From Myxococcales bacterium (GTDB lineage: Bacteria; Myxococcota_A; UBA9042): DNA of 64,000 nt. Made by a program: the position numbers and the translations under genes. The DNA lies in assembly GCA_947491025.1 (NCBI GenBank), contig CANLIC010000015.1, positions 1 to 64,000 of the forward strand, in the 5' to 3' direction. The notes beneath the pieces are model-generated. The model saw only the letters and a program-made list of their open reading frames with translations. It ran no database searches and was not told the DNA's origin. Positions 52,812-61,600 of this stretch are shown here, in pieces (position 1 is the first letter of the stretch; the number at the start of each line of letters is the position of its first letter).

Positions 52812-53620
52812 TGGCCACAGCCAATGGCAGCGCTGCTGCCGGGGCGCGCGCCGGCGGGCCGCTCTCCACCTACCTGCGCGAGACCTCGTCGCCGCTCGGT
52901 GCCGCCGCGCTGACGCTGCCATTGCTGACCTTTCACGGTCTCGGCGCGATTTTGGCGCCCGAAGTCCGCAACGGCGCTGACCTCGTCAGCATCGCGCTGG
53001 CGGCGGCATTCTCTCTCGCTGACCTGCACGGAGCGCTGCCGTGGGCGGTGTTCTACGCCGCCATCGCCCTCTGCCAGGCCGCAATCGTCGGTTGGCTGGC
53101 CAGCCGCGGTCGACTGTCCACTCGGTGGCTGTTGCCCTTCTTGCTCGAATGCAGCGCCTACGCCCTCGCCTGCGCCTTGCTCGCCAGCATGGCGACACGC
53201 CAGGTGTTGGAGACCCTAAGCGCCGGGCTCGCTGTGGCACCCGTTGCCGGCATCCCGCTCGCCAGCGCCGCCGCCGCCGTCCGCAGCGATGTCGGGCTGG
53301 TCGACGCGGTGCTCATCAGCTTCGGCGCCGGATTTCACGAGGAGCTCGTCTTCCGTCTGGGGCTGCTCTCCGGCCTCGGCGCCCGCCTCGTCGGCCCCGA
53401 TTGGCGCAGTCGCCCGCTGCCCTTGCTCGGCCTGCTGGCCTTCAGCTCCGTCGTCTTCTCGGCCGCCCACCACATCGTCGAGCCCTTCTCGTTTACGCCC
53501 TTCGTCTTTCGCTGTGCGATGGGCGCCCTCTTCGGCGGCCTTTTTCTGGTCCGGGGCTTCGCCGCCGCGGCGTGGACGCACGCGCTCTACGACATCTGGA
53601 TTTTGGTGCTGCGCGGGTAG
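52811..53620 (+). CDS. CPBP-family membrane metalloprotease
   Basis: A 269-residue membrane protein of the CPBP (CAAX protease and bacteriocin-processing) family. The catalytic motifs are FHEELVFR (Glu-Glu-x3-Arg), FSAAHH, and FRCAMGALFGGLFLVRG followed by a His in WTHALYD. About seven or eight hydrophobic segments are visible. The ATG overlaps the metallophosphoesterase stop, so the two are co-translated. The substrate is unknown. Confidence 0.9.
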   Translation: MATANGSAAAGARAGGPLSTYLRETSSPLGAAALTLPLLTFHGLGAILAPEVRNGADLVSIALAAAFSLADLHGALPWAVFYAAIALCQAAIVGWLASRGRLSTRWLLPFLLECSAYALACALLASMATRQVLETLSAGLAVAPVAGIPLASAAAAVRSDVGLVDAVLISFGAGFHEELVFRLGLLSGLGARLVGPDWRSRPLPLLGLLAFSSVVFSAAHHIVEPFSFTPFVFRCAMGALFGGLFLVRGFAAAAWTHALYDIWILVLRG

Positions 53621-53648
53621 GGCGCTCGCTGTTGTCGCGCGGGCGTCT

Positions 53649-53676
53649 TTGCAGGCATCACCGGCGTCGCTACCAT
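53649..53676 (+). promoter_or_regulatory. candidate promoter of the giant cysteine-rich lipoprotein
   Basis: TTGCAG (53649-53654), a 16-nt spacer and GC-TACCAT (53671-53676), 52 nt before the ATG. Confidence 0.45.
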
Positions 53677-53728
53677 TCCCCTCGGCGTCGCGGAAGTAGG
53701 CCCTCGCTTCGCAGCCCCTGGAGCCCCC

Positions 53729-56700
53729 ATGCGCGTTGCTATGCCCTTGTCTCGAGGCCGCTTGGGTGGCGTCGACCGCTTCATTGCCTTTGGCGCCCTG
53801 CTGAGCTGCGCTTTGGCGACGGCCTGCGGCCAGGTCACCGTTGCGGGCGATGATGACGTCCTCGGCACCGACAGCGACGTGGCTGGCGATGCTGGAGACG
53901 GCCAAGGTGGCACCGACGGCATTCAAGCCGAGTGCATCACGAACTTCGACTGCAATGACGTCAAGGGAAAAACCCCCTGCAATTTCCCAGTCTGCGCTGC
54001 CGGCGTCTGCAAGCTGCAGAACCGCGACGCAGGGACCGCTTGCAAGGACCAGACCCTGGTGGTCGGCACCTGCCAAGACTCGCTCTGCGATGCCGCTGGC
54101 GCCTGCAAGCTCGAGGCCAAGAAGGTCGGCACCACCTGCGACCCCGGCTCGCCGCTCGCCGCCTGCCAGCAAGCGACCTGCAACGACAAGGGCGGATGTC
54201 AGGCCGAAAGCAAGGCCGACGGCGCCCACTGCGGGCTCGGTGTCTGCGGCACCAAGTGCTTTCAGGGCAACTGCGTCGCTGCCTCGGCCGCCGACTACGA
54301 TGACGGCAATCCCTGCACCAAGGACTTCTGCGATCAGGGCGCCAAGGTCGTCCACGAGGCCATCACCGACCTGACGCTGCAGTGCAATGACGGCGACCCC
54401 TGCACCAAGGGCGACATCTGCCTCGACGGCGCCTGCACCGGCAGCCTCGACCTCTGCAACGATGGCAAGGCGTGCACCAACGACACCTGCGACAAGACCA
54501 AGGGTTGCGTGCACACCCCTGACGACGCGACCTGCAAAGGCAGCGACCCCTGCGTCTCGCTGGCCTGCGACCTCGCCGTGGGCTGCACCGCCACCGGTGT
54601 GAACGCCGACGCCGCCTGCGAGGATGGCGACAGCTGCACCAAAGGCGAAGTCTGCGACAAGGCCGGCAAGTGCGTCGGCAAGACCAACGCCTGCACCTGC
54701 GCCAGCGACGGCGATTGCGACCAGACCAACCTCTGCCTGCCGCGAAACTGCGACCTGTCGACCAAGACCTGCATCATCAACGCGGCTTTGGCGCCCAAGT
54801 GCGAGCCCATGGGCGACGGCAACTGCGCCAAGACTGCATGTGACGCCAAGACCGGCAAGTGCGCCACCGAGCCAATCAACGCCGATAAACCCTGCGACGA
54901 CAACGACATCTGCACGTCGACCAGCAAGTGCGTGGCCGGCCTCTGCACCGGCGCTGTCGACAAGGCTTGTGACGACAGCAACCCCTGCACGCTCGACAGC
55001 TGCGACCCCATCGCTGGCTGCAGCTCGGTCCCGGGCGGCGCCACCTGCGACGACGGCAACGCATGTACCGACGCCGACGCCTGCGTCAACGGCGCCTGCG
55101 TGGGCCAGGCCAAAGCCTGCGACGATGGCGTCGGATGCACCTTCGACAGCTGCGACGGCGCCACTGGCAAGTGCCAGAACACCCCCAAGGACGCTGAGTG
55201 CAACGACAACAGCCCCTGCACCAACGACGCCTGCGACGCCGCCGGCAAGAAGGGCTGCGCCAACACGCCCAACGACAGCGCGAGCTGCGACGACGACGAC
55301 GTCTGCACCGTGACGGCATGCAAGCTGGGCCAGTGCATCGTCACCGCCACCAACAAGGCCCAGCCGGGCTGCGGCTGCGCCAAGGACGCCGAGTGCAACG
55401 ACAACAACCCGTGCACGGCCGACAGCTGCAAGGCGGGCGACTGCCTGTTCGACCCTGGCCCCAACACCGGAACGGCTTGTGATACCGGCAATGTCTGCCA
55501 CGTCGCCCAGAGCGGCAAGTGCCAGGCCGGCGCTTGCGGCGGCGGCAGCGCCAAGGACTGCAGCAGCGTCGCGGGCCCCTGCGTTGACGCCGCGTGCAAC
55601 CCGTCTACGGGCCTCTGCGGGACCACGACCAAGTCTGACGGCACCAAGTGCGACGCCGACAGCAGCCTCTGCACCAGCGGCGACGCCTGCAAGTCGGGCA
55701 AGTGCGAGGCCGGCGCCCTCGTGAGCTGCGCAGGTCAGGGTGACGCCTGCAACCTCGCCGCCTGCGACGCCAAGACCGGCGCCTGCGTCAAGACGCCGGC
55801 ACCCAAGGGCAGCGACTGCGACGACGGCGACTTCTGCACCGACGGCGACAGCTGCGACGCGGGCAAATGCCTCGCCGGCAAGCCCAAGGACTGCGGCGCC
55901 CTCGCCGACGCGTGCAACACGGGCACCTGTGACAAGACCGCCCAGCAGTGCACCAAGGCGCCCAAGACCAGCGGAACCGCCTGCGACGATGCGCAATTCT
56001 GCACCGTCAACGAGGTCTGCGATGGCAAGGGCGCCTGCAGCGGCGGCAAGGCCAAGGAGTGCTCCAACGGGGGCAAGGAATGCCTGGTCGGCTTCTGCGA
56101 CGGGACGGCCAAGGCTTGCACCACCAAGCCGGTGGCGAAGTCGACGGCGTGCACCGACGGCAACGCCTGCACCCTCAACGATTCGTGTGATGGCGCCGGC
56201 AGCTGCGCCAATGGCACCGCCAAGTCGTGCCCCGGCGACGCCTGCAACGGCGGCACCTGCGACATCAAGACCGGCACCTGCGGCGTGGCGCCCAAGGCCA
56301 ACGGCACGGCGTGCAACGACGGCAACCTCTGCACCCAGACCGACGGCTGCAATGGCGCCGGCAAGTGCCTCGGCACCAACCCGAAGGTGTGTGCGGGCGA
56401 TAGCTGCAACGACGGCGTCTGTGACGCCGCCAGCGGGGTGTGCGGCAAGAAAGCCAAAGCCAACGGCACCACCTGCGAGGACGGCAGCGACTGCACAAGC
56501 GGCGACAAGTGCAACGCCGGCACCTGCACCGGCGGCACCTACACCTGCGTCTGCAAGGTCGACGTCGACTGCGACGACAAGAACAGCTGCACCAAGGACG
56601 TCTGTGCCAAGGTCGGCACCGCGCTGACCTGCCAAAACAGCCCCACCGCCGGCGCACTCTGCGACGACAAAGACATCTGCACGACCAAGGACAGCTGCGA

Positions 56701-58357
56701 CACCGCCGGCAAGTGCGCCGGCACCAAGACCGTCTGCGACGACGGCAACGCGTGCACTGCCGATGCGTGCGACACGACCAAGGGCACCTGCGGCTCCTTG
56801 CCCCAGGCCAAGGGGTATCCCTGCAGCGATGGCAGCCTCTGCACGACCAACGACGTCTGTGATGGCGCTTCGGTTTGCGGTGGCTCCGCCATCAAGTGCG
56901 ACGACACCAACGCCTGCACCGACGACGCCTGCGACGCGACGACCGGCAACTGCAAGGCGACGCCGCATAAACTTGCGTGCGAAGACGGCAACTTGTGCAC
57001 CCTCAACGACGTCTGCGACGGCGCAGGCAAATGTACGCCCGGAACCGCCAAGGTCTGTACCGACGGCACCAAATGCACCACCGACGGCTGTGACATCAAG
57101 TCCGGAGCCTGCACCTTCTTGGCGACTGCAGAGGGCACGACGTGCGAACTCCCAGGCGCGTCGGCCTGCGCCGCTGGGACCTGCGGTTGTCGCTATGGCA
57201 TCTACGCGTCAGGCGCGACAGGCAGCGATCGCATCCTCGGCGTCGTCCACACCCTGGATCAAGGCACACTCGCGGTGGGCTCGATCTTGCACAGCACCAA
57301 TTCGTACCAGGGCCTGGTGGTGCGTCGTAACAAGGTCGGGCAGGTGGTTTGGCAGCAGGGCGTCGACTTCGCGGATGATTCGGCCATCGACAACCTGTGG
57401 GCCGTCGCGCCGCTGCAGCCCGGCGGCCCCTACCTGGCCGTCGGCTCCCGATTCGCCACGGGCCTCTCGGACGAGGGTTGGGTGGTCCAGGTCGACGACA
57501 ATGGCAAGGTCCTCAACAACACCCTCGTCTCAGGCGGCGCCCGGTCCGACGCCCTGCGCTCGGTCGCTGTCGTCGACCCCAAGACCGCGTTCGCGGCCGG
57601 CACCACAGCGTCCGCCAACCTCGACCCCAACAATGTCGCCTACAATTCCGGTTGGCTCGTTCGGCTCGATCCCAGCAGCGCCAACCCCGTCGTCTGGCAG
57701 AAGCCCTACATCGCCAAGCTCCTGACCGTGAAGTTTCCGCCGACGTACCAGTACGACAACCGGCTGTTCCATGGTGTGGCGGCCCACGCGACGGCCGTCT
57801 TCACCGCTGGCGCGACCACGCAGGCCAGCGCCGGTGGGTACGATGGCGAGGTGGTCAAGTGGGACCTCAACGGCAATGTCTTGGCGGCAAAGAAGTATGC
57901 CACCACCGGTACGGACATCCTCAACGCGATTCGCCTCTACGGCACCTCGACGGTGTGGGCAGCCGGGCAGAGCCCCAACGGGGCCAACGGCTCCGATGGC
58001 TGGCTGCTCCGTCTCAACTTCACCGACCTCAGCGTACTCAACGATTATCGCTATGGCGCTGCCGGACCTGATGAGTTTCTGGCGCTCACCAGCTACGGCA
58101 GCGGCGCCCTGGTGGTCGGGCGACAGTACGACACGGTCGTGAGCCGATACCGGCCTTGGCTGTTCCGCGCCAGCTCAACCGGAGCGCAAACCGGCAGCTA
58201 TCTGCTCGACACCAATGCGCAGAACCGCTGGTTTAGCGCTGTATCGTTTGACACCACCACCGGCCTTGTGACCTGCGCTGGCGAGACCTTTGGTGGCAGC
58301 AGCTACGACGCCTACCACGTCAACACCAGCGTCTCCGGCGCGACGACCTGCCCGTAG
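53729..58357 (+). CDS. giant cysteine-rich repeat lipoprotein with propeller-like C-terminus
   Basis: 1542 residues. The lipobox is ALATAC (Cys33). From about residue 70 to 1150 the protein is built of tens of short disulfide modules, typically C-[ND]-D-[GN]-x2-C-T-x-[DN]-x-C-x5-G-x-C, often in pairs. Residues about 1152-1542 are almost cysteine-free. They show recurring strand motifs such as GWVVQVDDNGKV, GWLVRLDP, GEVVKWDLNGNV and DGWLLRLN, spaced like blades of a beta-propeller (SBBP/PQQ-like). The module type also occurs in the 27.8-30.1 kb lipoprotein. It is probably a long surface stalk carrying a globular head; binding or adhesion is inference. An ATG at 53741 is an alternative start. 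Confidence 0.87.
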   Translation: MRVAMPLSRGRLGGVDRFIAFGALLSCALATACGQVTVAGDDDVLGTDSDVAGDAGDGQGGTDGIQAECITNFDCNDVKGKTPCNFPVCAAGVCKLQNRDAGTACKDQTLVVGTCQDSLCDAAGACKLEAKKVGTTCDPGSPLAACQQATCNDKGGCQAESKADGAHCGLGVCGTKCFQGNCVAASAADYDDGNPCTKDFCDQGAKVVHEAITDLTLQCNDGDPCTKGDICLDGACTGSLDLCNDGKACTNDTCDKTKGCVHTPDDATCKGSDPCVSLACDLAVGCTATGVNADAACEDGDSCTKGEVCDKAGKCVGKTNACTCASDGDCDQTNLCLPRNCDLSTKTCIINAALAPKCEPMGDGNCAKTACDAKTGKCATEPINADKPCDDNDICTSTSKCVAGLCTGAVDKACDDSNPCTLDSCDPIAGCSSVPGGATCDDGNACTDADACVNGACVGQAKACDDGVGCTFDSCDGATGKCQNTPKDAECNDNSPCTNDACDAAGKKGCANTPNDSASCDDDDVCTVTACKLGQCIVTATNKAQPGCGCAKDAECNDNNPCTADSCKAGDCLFDPGPNTGTACDTGNVCHVAQSGKCQAGACGGGSAKDCSSVAGPCVDAACNPSTGLCGTTTKSDGTKCDADSSLCTSGDACKSGKCEAGALVSCAGQGDACNLAACDAKTGACVKTPAPKGSDCDDGDFCTDGDSCDAGKCLAGKPKDCGALADACNTGTCDKTAQQCTKAPKTSGTACDDAQFCTVNEVCDGKGACSGGKAKECSNGGKECLVGFCDGTAKACTTKPVAKSTACTDGNACTLNDSCDGAGSCANGTAKSCPGDACNGGTCDIKTGTCGVAPKANGTACNDGNLCTQTDGCNGAGKCLGTNPKVCAGDSCNDGVCDAASGVCGKKAKANGTTCEDGSDCTSGDKCNAGTCTGGTYTCVCKVDVDCDDKNSCTKDVCAKVGTALTCQNSPTAGALCDDKDICTTKDSCDTAGKCAGTKTVCDDGNACTADACDTTKGTCGSLPQAKGYPCSDGSLCTTNDVCDGASVCGGSAIKCDDTNACTDDACDATTGNCKATPHKLACEDGNLCTLNDVCDGAGKCTPGTAKVCTDGTKCTTDGCDIKSGACTFLATAEGTTCELPGASACAAGTCGCRYGIYASGATGSDRILGVVHTLDQGTLAVGSILHSTNSYQGLVVRRNKVGQVVWQQGVDFADDSAIDNLWAVAPLQPGGPYLAVGSRFATGLSDEGWVVQVDDNGKVLNNTLVSGGARSDALRSVAVVDPKTAFAAGTTASANLDPNNVAYNSGWLVRLDPSSANPVVWQKPYIAKLLTVKFPPTYQYDNRLFHGVAAHATAVFTAGATTQASAGGYDGEVVKWDLNGNVLAAKKYATTGTDILNAIRLYGTSTVWAAGQSPNGANGSDGWLLRLNFTDLSVLNDYRYGAAGPDEFLALTSYGSGALVVGRQYDTVVSRYRPWLFRASSTGAQTGSYLLDTNAQNRWFSAVSFDTTTGLVTCAGETFGGSSYDAYHVNTSVSGATTCP

Positions 58358-58370
58358 GGCTGCCCGGTCG

Positions 58371-58456
58371 CGAGCGCTGCCTTCCCGCCAGCCTCGCGCT
58401 CCTGGCAATCTTGGCTGGTCGCGCGAGGCGTGCAGCGCTCGTCTTCTGTCGTTTTG
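58371..58456 (+). terminator. nested-stem terminator between the two giant lipoprotein genes
   Basis: An outer stem (CGAGCGCTGC, 58371-58380, with 58432-58441) encloses an inner stem (GCCTCGCGC, 58391-58399, with 58421-58429). T-rich sequence follows (GTCTTCTGTCGTTTT). It lies 14 nt beyond the stop of the upstream gene. Confidence 0.7.
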
Positions 58457-58486
58457 GGCGTGAGAGACGACCCGCCGGGCGTTCAT

Positions 58487-58494
58487 GATAGGAT
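58487..58494 (+). promoter_or_regulatory. possible extended -10 upstream of the EGF protein gene
   Basis: TGATAGGAT fits an extended -10 (TGnTAnnnT) in a locally AT-richer stretch just after the terminator. No good -35 is seen. It would give a leader of about 150 nt. Confidence 0.25.
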
Positions 58495-58647
58495 TTCAAA
58501 GACTTTCAGACTCGGCCCGCCGACTTGCAGCCAGGACCCGAGAGGCACGCCGCCTTGACCCTTGTAAGGCAGTTTTGGTAGGCCTGGGATGTTAATTGCG
58601 AAGACCGGGCGCTTCGCCCTTTGTGCATCCGAATTCTCGAGGTCTCC

Positions 58648-61600
58648 ATGCGTCCTTGCCGTGCGTCGTCGAGCCAATGGCCTTTCCTGCTGGCCGCGCT
58701 CGCCGCGGGGGGCCTCGCCATCGCAAGCTGCGGTGAGCCCACGTCTACGGGGTCGGGTGTGCTCCCAGGCGCCGGGGGCAACCCCGGTGGCGGAACGCAC
58801 GACTCTGGCGACGGCGTCGATGATGGCAGCGTCCACGATGCCGCCGTTGACGCAGCGCCCGGCGATCCCGACGCGCCAAACAACCCCGACGCGCCCGATG
58901 CGCCCGGCAACATTGCGCCGACGGTGAAGGTGACGGCCCCGGCCGTAGGGGCGGTTTTCAACCTCGGCGACAAGGTCGAGCTCGCCTTCGAAGCCGGCGA
59001 TGACGCGGACGCCGAGCTCGACTACGGCGTGCAGACCAGCGCTTCGACCGACCCGCTGACCGTCGGCAAGGCGAAAGCGGCGCAGCTCACCAAGGTCGAG
59101 CTCGCCAACCTTCCCGCCGGCAAGCAGACGCTCACGGTGGGCATCAAGGACGGGCACGGCCTGACCGCCACCGCCTCGGTCGCGATTTGGATCAACACCG
59201 CGCCCGGCGCCGCTCAGGTCGAGATCACGCCGGCCAAGCCGACGACGCTCGACGCGCTCGAGGCCCAGATCGCCGGCGGCGCGTCGGACGTGGACCGCGC
59301 CGCCAACGAGCTGACCTACAGCTATGCCTGGTCGCGCAACGGCGAGGCCACGACGCACACCACCGCTAAGGTCGACGCCGGCATCGCCAAGAAGGGCGAG
59401 ACGTGGAAGGTGGAAGTCACCAGCAAAGACCCCTACATCGACGGCGCGAAGGCCTCCGCAAGCGTGGTGATCGGCAACGCCAGCCCGGCCGGCGCCAAGG
59501 TCGCGATTCAGCCGGCCGACGTCGACCTCGCGACCCAGGTGACCTGCACCCTGCAGGCCGACGCCATCGACCCCGACGGCGACAAGGTCAGCTACAGCTA
59601 CCAATGGCTCGTCAACGGCAAGGTCGACCTCGCCAGCGAGGCCACGGCCGCCAGCCTGCGCATCGGCGACCTGCACCGCGAGGACGGCTCCCTCATCCAG
59701 AACGGCGACCTGGTCTCCTGCGCCGTCGTGGCCACCGACGGTGCCGACGCCGCAGCGGCGGTCAGCAGCGCTGAGCTGAAGGTCGCCACCCTCGACATCT
59801 GCCTCAGCAAATGGAACCCGTGCGCGGCGCAGGCGATCTGCACCGACAACGGCACGCTCGCGCCTGCCTGCGCCTGCAAGCCGGGCTACGCTGGCAGCGG
59901 CAAGAGCTGCGCCGACGTCGATGAGTGCAAGAACGGCAGCAAGCCCTGCGACCCCAACGCGACCTGCGCCAACAGCGCTGGCAGCCACGTCTGCACCTGC
60001 AACGCGGGCTATGCTGGCGACGGCAAGGCCTGCGCGGATGTCGACGAGTGCAAGAACGGCACCGCCGTCTGCGATCTCGCCGCCGACTGCACCAACACCG
60101 TCGGCAGCTACGGCTGCGCCTGCAAGTCCGGCTACCTTGGCGACGGCAAGACCTGCACCGACGTCGATGAGTGCCAGGACGGCAGCGCCGCATGCGACCT
60201 CGCCGCCGATTGCACCAACACCGCCGGCAGCTACAACTGCGCCTGCAAGGTCGGATTCGCGGGCAACGGCAAGACCTGCGACGACGTCGACGAGTGCAAG
60301 AACGGAAGCGCGGTGTGCGATCTCGCCGCCGACTGCACCAACACCGTCGGCAACTACACCTGCGCCTGCAAGGCGGGCTACGGCGGCGACGGCAAGACCT
60401 GCGCCGACGTCGATGAGTGCAAGGTCGGCGTCGGACCGGGCACCCTGCCATTGCCGCCTGGCCTCGCCACCTGGTCCGTCGTCAACTCGTCGAAGGTCGT
60501 CGGCTGGTACGGCGCCGGCGACAAGCTCATCTACAACAGCCCGCTCCAGGGCAACTACGCCACGGGCGCCGAGGCCAACAAGGGCAGCGCGACCACCCCG
60601 AAGTGGATGGTGCCGACCTCTGGCCTCTCCACGCTGTCCTTCGTCGCCACGTTGGAGGTGGAGGGCGTATCCAGCTACGACACCTTCACAGTCTCCGTCC
60701 TCGAGCCTGGCAAGGCGCCGGTGATCGTCAGCAGCAAGTCCGCGATCGGCACCAAGCCTTCGACGCCGGTCGCGATTCCGCTCGCCAAGTGGGCCGGCAA
60801 GACCATCCAGATCGAGTTCGCCTTCGACACCAAGGACGGCAACTCCAATCTGACCTTCGGCGTCGTGCTCAGCGGCCTCAAGGTCGAGAACGCCGCTTGC
60901 GGCAAGAACGCCGGCTGCTCCAACAGCCCCGGCACGTACAAGTGCGCTTGCGACAATGGCTACTTGGGCGACGGCCAGGTCTGCGCCGATATCGACGAGT
61001 GCAAGACCAACAACGGCGGCTGCGACGTCAACGCAGGCTGCACCAACCTGCCGGGCAGCTCCAAGTGCACCTGCAAGACCTTCTGGACCGGTGACGGCAA
61101 GACCTGCGCCGACCTCGACGAGTGCAAGACCAACAACGGCGGCTGCGGCCTGCCCGAAGCCATGACCTGCACCAACTACGTCGGAGCCGCACCGACCTGC
61201 GCGGATGTCGACGAGTGCAAGACCGGCACCGCCAAGTGCGCCGCTCAGGCCTCATGTTCGAACACCGACGGCTCCTATACCTGCGCCTGCAACCAGGGTT
61301 ATCAGGGCGACGGCAAGACCTGCGTCGACGCCGACGAGTGCAAGGCTGGCATCAGCAAGAGCGACCCCGCCGGCGCCCTCATCGCGGGCGCGACGATCGA
61401 GAACTCGCAGCCGAAGGTGGGCTGGCGGCTGAGCGAGGGCAAGCTCCTCTACAACAGCGCATCGACCGGTGACTACGTCGGTAGCGGGGCCAACAAGGGC
61501 AGCGTCACCACCGCAGCGATCCCGCTTCCCGCCCAAGCGACGTTGAGCTTCGAGGGCGTGTTCGACGTCGAGTCGAACCCGAACTACGACAAGTTCCGCG

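Noticed and set aside
53216-56968. A 1250-residue minus-strand open frame opposite the giant cysteine-rich gene
   Set aside because: It is Ala/Val/Gly-rich without domains or start signal and mirrors the C-x-D-G repeats of the real plus-strand gene; a shadow frame.
58483-59988. A 501-residue minus-strand frame opposite the EGF gene
   Set aside because: It lacks any family feature and lies antisense to the signal peptide and Ig-like domains of a well-supported gene.
59919-60410. Regular repeats of about 120 nt that look like a CRISPR or satellite array
   Set aside because: The repeats stay in frame and encode EGF modules with all six cysteines; there are no spacers of uniform length.
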